A DNA stretch of 64,000 nt from Glaciecola sp047250385 (lineage in GTDB: Bacteria > Pseudomonadota > Gammaproteobacteria > Enterobacterales > Alteromonadaceae): positions 217,556-281,555 of the forward strand of contig NZ_JBLBVM010000054.1 in assembly GCF_047250385.1 (NCBI RefSeq), written 5' to 3'. Below the pieces are notes generated by a model that was not told where the DNA came from, did no database searches, and saw only the letters and a list, made by a program, of their open reading frames with translations. Position 1 is the stretch's first letter. Every line of letters starts with the position of its first letter. Shown piece by piece: positions 1 to 8,554 of the stretch. The position numbers and the translations under genes are program-made.

Positions 1-1042
1 ACTTAATCGCATATGTGTGGTGTTCATGAATTAGGAAGTTTGGAATGGCCGCTTCTAATTGCAAAGACGCCGCCGTCGCAACAGGCCCGCCGCAAACATG
101 GGCTTGCACTCGAATATCGTATACATCTGCATAGTCACACACTTTCTTAGCTTCAGTGAATCCGCCACATAAACCAACGTCCGGTTGCAGGACGTCGATG
201 CTTTGGTCCTCGAAATACGGTCGGCAATCCCAGCGATGATATAAACGTTCTCCACCGGCAATAGGCACTTTCACGTTCTCCGATACTTTTTTATGCACCG
301 CTGAATTGAGGTAATTAACAGGCTCCTCGAACATCATGCAACCCACTTCTTCAACGATTGCACCCATTTGAATCGCAGAGGCGCATCCCATTAGGGAGTG
401 TGCTTCAAAGATAATATCAACCTCATCACCCACTTCTTGGCGAATAGCACGCAAGCGATCGCCAAATAGCTTCATTTGTTTTGGTGTGAATAATTTGGTG
501 CGATCGTAACTAGAATCACCATTCTCATCGTAAACGATAGGGTCAACTTTCACCGCGTCATAGCCTTCTGCCATGGCTTTGCTAGCTGCGCGTGCATAGT
601 CTTCAGGCGTCAGCATTTTAATGCAATCTTGGCTCCAATCGAATTGCAGTTGGCTGGCGTAAGTACGCAAATTGTCGTTTGTTTTGCCCCCAAGCAGCTG
701 ATAGACAGGCACATTCAATGCTTTACCCTTTATGTCCCACAAAGCTGTATCAATGGCGCTCATCGCCGCGTACAAGACTGGACCGCCACCTAAACCCCAA
801 AAGCTTTCACGCAACATGCGCGACCACAGCAGTTCAGTTTTAAAAGGGTCAAAGCCGATGAGCACCGCTTCCGCTATTTCTTTGATCATCGCTGCAGCGG
901 CACTGTGCCCCCAATCATAAGCTAAACCTGCCTCGCCTACCCCATGAATGCCTTCGTCGGTATGAACGCGCACGAAAATTGGGTTCCAAGGTGGACGTTC
1001 CGGGCAATGAATATCAAAAATTTCTACATGGGTAATTTTCAT
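1..1042 (-). CDS. Enolase-superfamily sugar-acid dehydratase (mandelate racemase/galactonate dehydratase type), 3' end cut by window
   Basis: The reverse strand from the ATG at 1040-1042 stays open to the window edge (about 347 residues), so the C-terminus is missing. It reads as a mandelate racemase/muconate-lactonizing enzyme: MKITHVEIFDI start, capping domain, then barrel residues AVKVDP (KxD), FEAHS and FEEPV (metal-binding acidic positions), GGERLY, QPDVGLCGGFTE and a histidine in QAHVCGGPVATAAS. This pattern fits acid-sugar dehydratases of the galactonate/gluconate/mannonate kind, which turn an aldonate into a 2-keto-3-deoxy acid with Mg2+. It lies 83 bp downstream of a class II aldolase on the same strand, so the two may form a sugar-acid catabolic operon. 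The substrate cannot be told from sequence. The track of usual length (about 380-400 residues) suggests roughly 40-50 residues lie outside. Confidence 0.8.
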   Translation of the reverse strand, partial: MKITHVEIFDIHCPERPPWNPIFVRVHTDEGIHGVGEAGLAYDWGHSAAAAMIKEIAEAVLIGFDPFKTELLWSRMLRESFWGLGGGPVLYAAMSAIDTALWDIKGKALNVPVYQLLGGKTNDNLRTYASQLQFDWSQDCIKMLTPEDYARAASKAMAEGYDAVKVDPIVYDENGDSSYDRTKLFTPKQMKLFGDRLRAIRQEVGDEVDIIFEAHSLMGCASAIQMGAIVEEVGCMMFEEPVNYLNSAVHKKVSENVKVPIAGGERLYHRWDCRPYFEDQSIDVLQPDVGLCGGFTEAKKVCDYADVYDIRVQAHVCGGPVATAASLQLEAAIPNFLIHEHHTYAIK

Positions 1043-1088
1043 TCTTAACTCTCTGTTCTCATATATTTCGTAAAGACAATGTGATGCA

Positions 1089-1118
1089 TCGATAACGGTA
1101 TGCTTCGATAACGGTATG
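1089..1118. repeat. Two 14-bp direct repeats between aldolase and dehydratase genes
   Basis: TCGATAACGGTATG occurs at 1089-1102 and again at 1105-1118 (period 16 bp) in the 83-bp gap. It could be a small duplication or a paired protein-binding site; nothing more is visible. Confidence 0.5.
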
Positions 1119-1125
1119 ATTCTAT

Positions 1126-1896
1126 TTAAAGATCAAAATCAGGATAAGCACGTTTCACTCTTCGCATCATTGCTGGCCAGGCTTTTTGACCACCTGTTAA
1201 ACCCGTGTGCACTATGTTTGCTTGCGCTTTAATACCATCAATAATGCTTTGGTTTACGGTAGTCAGTTGGTTGTTGGTGTTCTGCATTTTTACTTGTACT
1301 TCACATGCTCGAAGTAAGTCATACATATGCATAAACGCATCACCAATGGTGTTGCCCATGGTCAAAGCGCCATGATTTCTCAATAGCATGAAATTGGCAT
1401 TCCCTAAGTTATTTTGCAGACGTTTAATCTCATCAGGGTTAACAGCCAGACCTTCATAGTCGTGGTAACTCATACTAGCCAAGGCAAAAGCCGAATATTG
1501 GCTGTATGGTTGGAGACCATCTTTATAACTAGCAACTGCAATTGCATCGGTGTGATGAAGGTGTAATGCACATTGGGCTTCTGGACGAGCAATATGCACA
1601 GCGCTATGAATGGTAAAGCCTGCAGGATTGATAGAGAACGAAGATTCTTTATCAATTACATTACCTTCAATATCAATTTTTACTAAATTTGATGCAGTCA
1701 CTTCCTCAAATGCTAAACCAAATGCATTTATCAGCAAATCTTCAGTGCCTGGAATACGAGCCGAAACGTGAGTGTGAATTAAATCGTCCCATCCATGCAT
1801 AACGAGTAGTCGATAACAGGCTGCTAATTCGACGCGAGTTTGCCACTCTTCGGCTGGCACTTTGCCTTTTAAATCTATATGAGGAATTTCGTACAT
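1126..1896 (-). CDS. Class II aldolase/adducin-domain protein
   Basis: A protein of 256 residues starting MYEIPHIDLKG at the ATG 1894-1896; a TTG four codons upstream is possible, but AAAAGG just before the ATG favours the ATG. It has the class II aldolase/adducin fold (L-fuculose-phosphate aldolase relatives): IHTHVSAR near residue 45, the zinc-binding LHLHHTDAIAVA histidines near residue 115, and LLRNHGALTMG near residue 175. Family members are zinc-dependent aldolases or decarboxylases acting on hydroxyacids or sugar phosphates in the cytoplasm. It is upstream of, and co-directional with, the enolase-superfamily dehydratase, so a shared role in acid-sugar or hydroxyacid breakdown is likely but the substrate is unknown. 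Confidence 0.8.
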   Translation of the reverse strand: MYEIPHIDLKGKVPAEEWQTRVELAACYRLLVMHGWDDLIHTHVSARIPGTEDLLINAFGLAFEEVTASNLVKIDIEGNVIDKESSFSINPAGFTIHSAVHIARPEAQCALHLHHTDAIAVASYKDGLQPYSQYSAFALASMSYHDYEGLAVNPDEIKRLQNNLGNANFMLLRNHGALTMGNTIGDAFMHMYDLLRACEVQVKMQNTNNQLTTVNQSIIDGIKAQANIVHTGLTGGQKAWPAMMRRVKRAYPDFDL

Positions 1897-2060
1897 AAGC
1901 CTTTTCAATCAACTCAATTAGGTTTGAAGATATAACAAAGATGATAGCACGCGGTAAAAACTTGGGAACAGAACTTTGTGAGATATGATATTCAAGTGCT
2001 TTAAAGAGAGGAATAGAGAGCTTAAAGGCATATTGAGAATTTGAAGATTGTGGAATTAAT

Positions 2061-2086
2061 GAAACAGGCGTATCTACGCCTGTTTC
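2061..2086 (-). terminator. Possible terminator hairpin after the DUF5362-like gene
   Basis: A perfect 12-bp inverted repeat, GAAACAGGCGTA, TC loop, TACGCCTGTTTC, lies 20 bp past the stop of the minus-strand gene ending at 2106. On the minus strand the stem ends in GTTTC followed by ATTAATT, so the U-tract is imperfect. Confidence 0.4.
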
Positions 2087-2105
2087 TGGGTACTAAGTTT
2101 TATTG

Positions 2106-2576
2106 TTACATTGTTGCAAATATCGCTGTACCAATGCTGAGCACGATACCCAGCACAAAGAACACTAAGTAAATAACCATCAAAATACCAATAAACTTCC
2201 AAAATGACTTTTGGTAAGTCAATGCCTGAGTTAGTTCGGCCATGCTACGCGTTTTATTTGCTACGCCGATTGCTTTTGAATATTTGTATAAGTAAAAAGG
2301 TGGAATGAATGCAATCAGCGCAAATACTAAATAAAGTAAGCCCATACCGATGCCAAAGCCAGCACCTATGCCCGCTCCGTTTGCACCCCCCATCAGTGCA
2401 GCCCCCATACCGAACATCATCGCAAGTCCACCGAGTACCATGAAAGCACATGAGATGAATCCCAAAATAGCGCAAAGGCTTACCCAGGGTTTGGTTTGTA
2501 GCAAAGGTGCGATAAGGTCATCGAAGGATTGCTGCTCTGGCGTCATAGTTGTGTTTTCTATCGTGTCCGTAGTCAT
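2106..2576 (-). CDS. Small membrane protein, DUF5362-like
   Basis: A protein of 156 residues with a soluble N-terminus (MTTDTIENTTMTPEQQSF) and three predicted membrane segments: about 36-62, a Gly/Ala/Met-rich stretch 63-95, and 125-153. A short amphipathic part (YLYKYSKAIGVANKTRSMAELTQALTYQKSFW) sits between the second and third. This layout matches the small integral membrane proteins grouped as DUF5362, whose role is unknown. It seems to be a single-gene unit: 197 bp separate it from the aldolase and a strong terminator separates it from the peptidase upstream. No enzyme motif is visible. Confidence 0.6.
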   Translation of the reverse strand: MTTDTIENTTMTPEQQSFDDLIAPLLQTKPWVSLCAILGFISCAFMVLGGLAMMFGMGAALMGGANGAGIGAGFGIGMGLLYLVFALIAFIPPFYLYKYSKAIGVANKTRSMAELTQALTYQKSFWKFIGILMVIYLVFFVLGIVLSIGTAIFATM

Positions 2577-2712
2577 ATTATTATTTCCTTTTTATAGATG
2601 TTTTTATTTTCATAAACGTTAAGCTTCTGAGCATATTATCTTAGTTTGTTATTCTTGCGCAAATTAAGCAAATAGCGAGTGAACAGTATCTTTTCATTGT
2701 TTGCTCTTTCAT

Positions 2713-2738
2713 AAAAAAAGGGTCTGCAAAGCAGACCC
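2713..2738 (-). terminator. Intrinsic terminator of the prolyl oligopeptidase gene
   Basis: On the minus strand GGGTCTGC, TTT loop, GCAGACCC is followed at once by a run of seven T. It lies about 60 bp past the peptidase stop codon. The other strand also has a short CCTTTCTG tail, weaker. Confidence 0.85.
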
Positions 2739-2795
2739 CTTTCTGAATTTACCTAAGCTCGCCGCATTATTGTGTTTGCAACGAGACTAACTTTT

Positions 2796-4961
2796 TTATA
2801 ACTCTTCAATACCCATGTTGTACAACACAAAACCATAGATATCAGCATACTGTTCTATTGTTTTGCTAATTGGCGTTCCCGCACCATGACCTGCATCGGT
2901 CTCGATACGGATAAGCGTTGGGTTATTACCTTCTTGGAACTCTTGTAGTACCGCAGCAAACTTGAATGAATGCGCAGGAACAACGCGATCATCATGGTCA
3001 GCTGTCGTCACCATCGTCGCTGGATATTCAACGCCTGACTTCACGTTATGTACTGGCGAATAGCCTTTCAAGTATTCAAACATTTCTTCGCTTTGCTCAG
3101 AAGTACCATAGTCATATGCCCATCCTGCGCCTGCGGTGAATGTGTGATAACGCAACATGTCCAAGACACCCACTGCTGGCAAGGCAACTTTAGCTAGATC
3201 AGGGCGTTGCGTCATAACCGCGGCCACTAATAAGCCACCGTTTGAGCCGCCACGTAATGCCAAATAGTCACTGCTAGTGTACTTATTATCAATGAGGTAT
3301 TCGGCCGCAGCAATAAAGTCGTCGAACACATTTTGCTTTTGCATCTGTGTACCGGCTTTATGCCATGCTTTACCATATTCACCGCCACCACGGATATTAG
3401 GTACTGCATATATACCACCTAGTTCAAGCCACGCAGCAACCGTGGAGCTAAAGCTTGGTGTTAGGCTAACGTTGAAACCACCATAGCCATATAGCATGGT
3501 TGGGTTTGTACCATCCAACTTAGTGTCTTTATGATGCGTAATGATCATGGGTACTTTTGTTCCGTCTTTCGACGCATAGAATACTTGCTTGGAAACAAAC
3601 TTAGAGCCATCAAACTTCGATGCAGGTTTGTTGAACAAGGTCGACTTGCCGCTTTCAATATCAAGCGCATAAATCGTTGTTGGTGTGGTGTAGTTGCTAA
3701 AGGTGTAATAGCTGGTTTTTGCATCAAACTTCGCACTACTCATACCTGCTGAACCAATGTCTGGCATCTCGATAGTACGCAGCTGTTCGCCTTCAAGGTT
3801 GTATTGATACACCTTTGAAATAGCGTCGACCATGTATTCTGCAAAAATGTAGCCACCCGCAGTGCTTGGCGACAATACATTTTTGGTTTCAGGAATGAGA
3901 TCTTTCCAGTTTTCAACACTTGGAGATTTCGCATCGACCATCACGATTTTTCTGTTTGGCGCATTATGGTTGGTAACCAAATACAACATATCGCCTTTAC
4001 TCGTGAGCATAGACACATCATTTTCAATAGTGTCTATCAGTGTTTTCCAGCCAGCGTTAGGCTGCGATAAGTCTTTTAAGTATGCTCGGTTGCCTGAAGT
4101 AGAGTTGGCAGCTGAAACAAGTAAGAAACGATCATCTTCGCTTACTTGAGCACCCACATAACGATGTTTCTCAGCATCCGTGTGGCCATAAACTTTCAAG
4201 TCATCAGCTTGTGTTGTACCAATCTTGTGATAGTACAATTTATGCTGATCTGTTTTTTGACTTAGCTCTGAACCTTCTGGCTTATCGTAACTAGAATAAT
4301 AAATCCCTTCGTTTTTGTACCATGACAAACCGCTAAATTTAACATTCTCTAATTTGTCGGCTAGTAGCTCTTTGGTGTCGGTATTCATCACATAAACTTG
4401 ACGCCAATCACTGCCGCCAGTCGAGGTCTGATAAGCAGCTAAGGAGCCGTCAGCAGAGAACGACAATCCGGCTAATGAAACCGTACCATCTTCACTAAAT
4501 TTATTAGGGTCGATGAAAATTTCTGGCTCACCGCCGTCTTTTGAACGATATACAATGCTCTGGTTTTGCAAGCCATCATTTTTGTAGAAGTAAGTATATT
4601 CACCTTCTTTAAAAGGAGCAGACACTCTTTCATAGTCGAGTAAGTCTCTCACGACCTCAGCAATTTTTTCTTTGTATGGAATGTTAGCTAAGTAGGCTTG
4701 TGTTGTTGCATTTTGGCTTTTTACCCAAGCTTCTGTCTCTTCGCTACGATCGTCTTCCAACCAACGGTAAGGATCAGCCACTTGCTGACCGAAATAAGTA
4801 TCGACCACTTCGCCTTTGGCTGTAATCGGATAATCAATGCTGACTACCTGTTTCTTTTTACTCGCTGTTTCAGCCACTGCTGCCTCCTCTGAACTTGGCT
4901 GACAAGCCATTAATCCACCGGCTATTGTTAATGCCAATAACGCTTTTGCTGTTGTTTTCAT
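2796..4961 (-). CDS. Prolyl oligopeptidase family (S9A) lipoprotein
   Basis: A protein of 721 residues with a lipoprotein signal: MKTTAKALLALTIAGGLMAC, lipid-anchored Cys at 20. An N-terminal beta-propeller (about 80-430) carries YFGQQVADPYRWLEDDRS, typical of prolyl oligopeptidases, followed by an alpha/beta-hydrolase domain (about 470-715). The catalytic triad is visible: Ser573 in RGGSNGGLL, Asp657 in ADHDDRVVP (with the substrate-binding Arg two residues on) and His692 in DAGHGAG. Family enzymes cleave short proline-containing peptides (EC 3.4.21.26). The lipobox suggests it is held in the periplasm or outer membrane, where it would trim peptides taken from outside. A good ribosome site (AGGAG) precedes the ATG, and a strong terminator follows, so it is probably transcribed alone or with the genes upstream at 5.0-7.1 kb. 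Confidence 0.93.
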   Translation of the reverse strand: MKTTAKALLALTIAGGLMACQPSSEEAAVAETASKKKQVVSIDYPITAKGEVVDTYFGQQVADPYRWLEDDRSEETEAWVKSQNATTQAYLANIPYKEKIAEVVRDLLDYERVSAPFKEGEYTYFYKNDGLQNQSIVYRSKDGGEPEIFIDPNKFSEDGTVSLAGLSFSADGSLAAYQTSTGGSDWRQVYVMNTDTKELLADKLENVKFSGLSWYKNEGIYYSSYDKPEGSELSQKTDQHKLYYHKIGTTQADDLKVYGHTDAEKHRYVGAQVSEDDRFLLVSAANSTSGNRAYLKDLSQPNAGWKTLIDTIENDVSMLTSKGDMLYLVTNHNAPNRKIVMVDAKSPSVENWKDLIPETKNVLSPSTAGGYIFAEYMVDAISKVYQYNLEGEQLRTIEMPDIGSAGMSSAKFDAKTSYYTFSNYTTPTTIYALDIESGKSTLFNKPASKFDGSKFVSKQVFYASKDGTKVPMIITHHKDTKLDGTNPTMLYGYGGFNVSLTPSFSSTVAAWLELGGIYAVPNIRGGGEYGKAWHKAGTQMQKQNVFDDFIAAAEYLIDNKYTSSDYLALRGGSNGGLLVAAVMTQRPDLAKVALPAVGVLDMLRYHTFTAGAGWAYDYGTSEQSEEMFEYLKGYSPVHNVKSGVEYPATMVTTADHDDRVVPAHSFKFAAVLQEFQEGNNPTLIRIETDAGHGAGTPISKTIEQYADIYGFVLYNMGIEEL

Positions 4962-5033
4962 GTCGCTCCTCTTGTCTTTGTTTTTATTCTAATTGTAGTT
5001 AAGGGAATATCAGTTTTATGCCTAAATACCTGT

Positions 5034-5681
5034 TCAGGCCTCGTTAGCTATTTGTGTAAGGGCTTGTTGAAAAACTTCAACAGGCTGGCCACCACTAATT
5101 AAGTGTTTATTATTAACTATTACCGCTGGTACCGATTGCACACCGGCGCTTTGGTAGTGATGTTGTAATTTACGAACATCATCTTCAAATTGATCTGAAT
5201 CTAGTACTTTTTTTGCTTCGTCACTATCCAAACCAACACTTTTAGCTGTTTGAATTAACTGGGCATGATCACTCGGGTCGCCACTTTCTTTAAAGTACAA
5301 GTCGAACAATGCTAGTTTTAATTCAGTTTGCTTGCTCAGAGACTTCGCCCAATGCAGTAAACGATGTGCGTCGAAGGTATTGTAAATACGACCGCCACCG
5401 CGGTTGCCAAATTCATAACCAACACTCAAACCACGTTGCTTTATTGCCTCGCGGTTTTGATCAGCCTGTTGCTGTGAAATCTGGTACTTCTGCGTTAGAT
5501 GCTCATTGATTTCTTGCCCCTCTGGCGGCATTTGAGGGTTTAACTCAAAAGGCTGCCATTCAATGCTTGCCGTAATTTCGGGCGAAATATTAGCCAAAGC
5601 TGTTTGTAAGGCTTTGTATCCGATAATACACCAAGGACACGAAACGTCAGATACAATATCAATTTTTAATTCAGTCGCCAT
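5034..5681 (-). CDS. DsbA-family oxidoreductase, FrnE-like (CPWC)
   Basis: A protein of 215 residues without signal peptide. The N-terminal thioredoxin-like beta strand leads into SDVSCPWC with Cys15 and Cys18, the active site of the FrnE/HCCA-isomerase branch of the DsbA family. GGGRIYNTFDAHRLLHWA (about 95-115) and the late cis-proline strand GVQSVPAVIVNN (about 180) agree with this branch. Such proteins are cytoplasmic dithiol oxidoreductases of poorly known function, linked to thiol stress in some bacteria. The start lies only 2 bp past the stop of the upstream cyclophilin gene on the same strand, so the two are probably co-transcribed. Confidence 0.85.
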   Translation of the reverse strand: MATELKIDIVSDVSCPWCIIGYKALQTALANISPEITASIEWQPFELNPQMPPEGQEINEHLTQKYQISQQQADQNREAIKQRGLSVGYEFGNRGGGRIYNTFDAHRLLHWAKSLSKQTELKLALFDLYFKESGDPSDHAQLIQTAKSVGLDSDEAKKVLDSDQFEDDVRKLQHHYQSAGVQSVPAVIVNNKHLISGGQPVEVFQQALTQIANEA

Positions 5682-5683
5682 TC

Positions 5684-6574
5684 TTATTTACCCTGTTGAA
5701 CTGTGAATCGAGGGCGGTAGTAGCAAACATCTAAGTTTCCAGTTCCTTTATAATGAAAGAAGTCATTGTCTAAGGTGCGAGCACCTTGCAATCGTGCTTG
5801 AAAATCCTCACTGTCAACATAGTTACGCGTAAAATTCATTTGTTGCTCATTTGTAAGCTGGCTGCCAGTCCTTACTTTCAGAATTTTACTGCGTTTAGTT
5901 AAGTCTTCTATTACACCACCACCCACATTTGGATTGCCACGCTGCATAGCTTGCACTTTATCCATGCCATATATGACCTGGGCAAACACCGACATATTTC
6001 GATCTAAATGACGAGGAGCCTGACCAATCACGATATAAAATTCTGTGGAGCCTGAATCTGCTTCATTATTCCTAGCCATCGCTACTGCACCAGGACAATG
6101 CAATAACCATTCTTGCTTGTCTGTCACATTGCGCCCTGCCGGAAAGCCCTGAATGAAACCTGTTTGCTGCGCTAAAAGTGCTGGCGATTGAACGGTAATG
6201 AAATCAGAGTTGTTTGTAAAAGGGCGAGTAAACTCTGGCGCCAAATTCGCACGATGCTTAGCAGGCTTCTTTTCAGTCACATCACCACCTTGAGCAACAA
6301 ATCCATCTATGACTCGGTAGAAGTCTAATCCATCATAAAACCCTTCCTCTACTAGGCCCTTAAATTGCGCGACACTTTTTGGTGCTATGAAGGGAGCTAG
6401 CTCCATCACTATCAAGCCCGTATCAGCATATAGGTAAATTAAATTCTCTTGTTTCACCTGATACTTAGCCTGTGTTTTCTCTGCATCTTCAGAATAGGCA
6501 TTGAAGGCTACGGTAAAAAGCGAACTTAAAAAAGCAGCCGCCATGAGGCTTGTTCGTGTGGTTTTCCAGCGCAT
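5684..6574 (-). CDS. Secreted cyclophilin-type peptidyl-prolyl isomerase
   Basis: A protein of 296 residues with a cleavable signal peptide (about 1-28, ending FNAYSEDA). The cyclophilin core is clear: TGLIVMELAPFIAPKSVAQF, EEGFYDGLDFYRVIDGFVAQGGD, then GAVAMARNN, STEFYIVIGQAPRHLDRNMSVFAQVIYGMD. It catalyses cis-trans isomerisation of X-Pro bonds and should fold exported proteins in the periplasm. At 296 residues it is longer than the plain 165-190-residue bacterial cyclophilins, with an extra C-terminal part of about 60 residues after the core. It lies 2 bp upstream of the DsbA-like gene and 27 bp downstream of the hydrolase gene, suggesting one operon. Confidence 0.88.
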   Translation of the reverse strand: MRWKTTRTSLMAAAFLSSLFTVAFNAYSEDAEKTQAKYQVKQENLIYLYADTGLIVMELAPFIAPKSVAQFKGLVEEGFYDGLDFYRVIDGFVAQGGDVTEKKPAKHRANLAPEFTRPFTNNSDFITVQSPALLAQQTGFIQGFPAGRNVTDKQEWLLHCPGAVAMARNNEADSGSTEFYIVIGQAPRHLDRNMSVFAQVIYGMDKVQAMQRGNPNVGGGVIEDLTKRSKILKVRTGSQLTNEQQMNFTRNYVDSEDFQARLQGARTLDNDFFHYKGTGNLDVCYYRPRFTVQQGK

Positions 6575-6601
6575 ATATATTCCCTTTAAGTTGGGTTGTT
6601 A

Positions 6602-7141
6602 TCAACGAATAATAGATAAAAACTCTTTGAATTTCGAGTCCTTACAATTTTTCATTAATTCGAATAAGCACATTTCGGCACTTGTAATGCTCACTCCCTG
6701 TGCTTGTAATTTATTGATTGCGACTTGCCTATTAGACTCTTCTCTAGAGCTTACGCAATCGCTCACCAATTCCACTGATTTCCCCATAGCCTTTAAACCC
6801 ATCACCGTTTGATATACGCAAACATGTGCTTCAATACCGCAAACTAAATAATGCTCAAGATCTATTTTGTTCAGCTCATCAACAAAATGCGGTTCAGCAC
6901 AAGCATTGAAAGCGAACTTTGTGATACATGGGTAAGAGGCCAGTAAGGGCTGTAACTCTGAGTCAGTTTTGCCTAGTTTTTCAGGATTCTGTTCAACAAC
7001 AATGATGGGGATCTCTAAAAGTGAACAAGCTTTTATGAGCTTGGATACATTTGCAAACATCGCATCACTGTTATGCACCAGGCGTGAAAGTTTGCCCTGA
7101 ATGTCGACAACGATTAAACCAGTATTTGTTCTTTTTAACAC
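6602..7141 (-). CDS. Isochorismatase-family cysteine hydrolase
   Basis: A protein of 179 residues starting MLKRTNTGLIVVDIQ. The catalytic set of the cysteine-hydrolase branch is present: Asp13 in VVDIQGKL, Lys75 in CITKFAFNA and Cys108 in GIEAHVCVYQT. The C-terminal part (SVELVSDCVSSREESNRQVAI) matches YcaC-like members. The natural substrates of such proteins are mostly unknown amides or nitrogen compounds. It is the first gene of the apparent run hydrolase, cyclophilin, DsbA-like, and is divergent from nagA with a 162-bp gap that must hold promoters for both directions. Confidence 0.85.
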   Translation of the reverse strand: MLKRTNTGLIVVDIQGKLSRLVHNSDAMFANVSKLIKACSLLEIPIIVVEQNPEKLGKTDSELQPLLASYPCITKFAFNACAEPHFVDELNKIDLEHYLVCGIEAHVCVYQTVMGLKAMGKSVELVSDCVSSREESNRQVAINKLQAQGVSITSAEMCLFELMKNCKDSKFKEFLSIIR

Positions 7142-7303
7142 TTTATTTAATCCTTATGAGGTCAAGCAAAAAGAGTTAATAATTGAGCCTGCAGATGAAT
7201 AAGCTGATTTAAAGCTTAGTGGAAAATATGAGACTTGTACATCCATTACGCTTGTTAGAAGATAGCTAACAAATGTGAAACGAATAGCGATAACAACTGA
7301 ACC

Positions 7304-8554
7304 ATGACTGCCTATTTTGCAAATGCACTTTTTGATGGTGAATCGATACATCAATCCGTTTTTTTTCAGCTTGAAAATGGTTTTATCACGTCAATAGAAA
7401 CGAATGTTGAACTTGATGCTTTGCAAAAAGGCACGACTCATCTGGACGGTTTAGTGAGCGCAGGATTCATTGATACACAAGTGAATGGCGGTGGTGGCGT
7501 TTTGTTTAATCATGAACAAAGCGTCGATGCCTTAGCTGAGATGGCGGCCGGTCATGCACAGTTTGGCACTACATCTATGCTTCCTACATTAATAACAGAC
7601 AGCATGCAGAAAATGGATTCTGCGGCAAATGCTGTTGCTCTTGCGATCGCTCAGGATATTTCAAGTATTGTCGGTATCCATTTTGAAGGGCCACACATTA
7701 GTTTGCCGAAGAAAGGAATACATTCTGCACAACATGTGCGTTCCATTTCAGATGCGGAACTGCAAACATTTACTCGTAAAGACATTGGTAAAGTACTTAT
7801 CACTGTTGCGCCAGAGAATTTACCCACCGACATTATTTCGGAATTGGTTCAAAATGGCGTAATCGTCTCCCTTGGTCATTCAGCGGCAAGCTTAGAAACC
7901 ACAATGCAAGCCATTGATGCCGGAGCACGCGGCTTCACGCATTTGTTCAATGCAATGTCCGGACTCACCGCTCGCGAACCAGGCTTGATTGCCGCGGCAT
8001 TAAATGATGTACGCGTAAGCTCTGGCTTGATAGCAGATATGCACCATGTTGCACCTTACAATTGCTTGTTAGCCTACAAATGTATTGGTCCCGAACGATT
8101 AATGCTCGTCACCGATGCCATGGCACATGTAGGATCTGATATCAGCACCTTACCTTGGCTCGATTCAACAATCACACGTCACGATAGCAAGTTAACACTC
8201 AATGACGGTAGTTTGGCTGGCTCTTGTTTAGATATGGCAAGCGCGGTTCGTAATATGTATGGCTGTATTGCTGATGCGAAAACTGCTGAGGTGTCAATAG
8301 CTGAGGCGCTAACGGCTGAGACACAAATAACTGACACCAAAACAGCTCAGTCGAAAATGAATGAGGCGACAATAAATGAGGCGAAAGAAACTGCTTTGAA
8401 GAATACCCTAAACATGGCGAGCAAAGTGCCAGCGAGGTTTTTGGGCTTAAACAATGTCGGCACTTTAAGAGTTGGCCAACAAGCAGATTTTGTTCTGCTT
8501 GATGACCAACTTTCAGTGGAGGCTAGTTGGCGTAAGGGACTACTTCTCCCCTAG
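7304..8554 (+). CDS. nagA: N-acetylglucosamine-6-phosphate deacetylase with a repeat insertion
   Basis: A protein of 416 residues starting MTAYFANALFDG. NagA hallmarks occur in order: DTQVNGGGGVLFN near 65, HFEGPHI near 127, SLGHSAA near 193, FTHLFNAMSGLTAREPG near 210, LIADMHHVAP near 243, LVTDAMAHVG near 267 and NDGSLAGSCLDMASAVRNM near 305. It removes acetate from GlcNAc-6-phosphate in the cytoplasm, feeding amino sugars to nagB and recycling cell wall. The usual link between the last motif and PARFLGL is widened by about 50 residues, including seven pentapeptide repeats (residues 328-362). No other nag gene is nearby. Its last 15 bp overlap the 3' end of the convergent GNAT-nitrilase gene. 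Confidence 0.93.
   Translation: MTAYFANALFDGESIHQSVFFQLENGFITSIETNVELDALQKGTTHLDGLVSAGFIDTQVNGGGGVLFNHEQSVDALAEMAAGHAQFGTTSMLPTLITDSMQKMDSAANAVALAIAQDISSIVGIHFEGPHISLPKKGIHSAQHVRSISDAELQTFTRKDIGKVLITVAPENLPTDIISELVQNGVIVSLGHSAASLETTMQAIDAGARGFTHLFNAMSGLTAREPGLIAAALNDVRVSSGLIADMHHVAPYNCLLAYKCIGPERLMLVTDAMAHVGSDISTLPWLDSTITRHDSKLTLNDGSLAGSCLDMASAVRNMYGCIADAKTAEVSIAEALTAETQITDTKTAQSKMNEATINEAKETALKNTLNMASKVPARFLGLNNVGTLRVGQQADFVLLDDQLSVEASWRKGLLLP
8285..8389 (+). repeat. Seven degenerate 15-bp tandem repeats inside nagA
   Basis: Reading in frame, seven five-codon units follow one another: AEVSI, AEALT, AETQI, TDTKT, AQSKM, NEATI, NEAKE. The DNA unit is roughly GCTGAGGCGNNAANA. The array keeps the frame and sits in a surface loop position before PARFLGLNN, so it looks like an in-frame tandem expansion that has since diverged. 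Confidence 0.8.
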
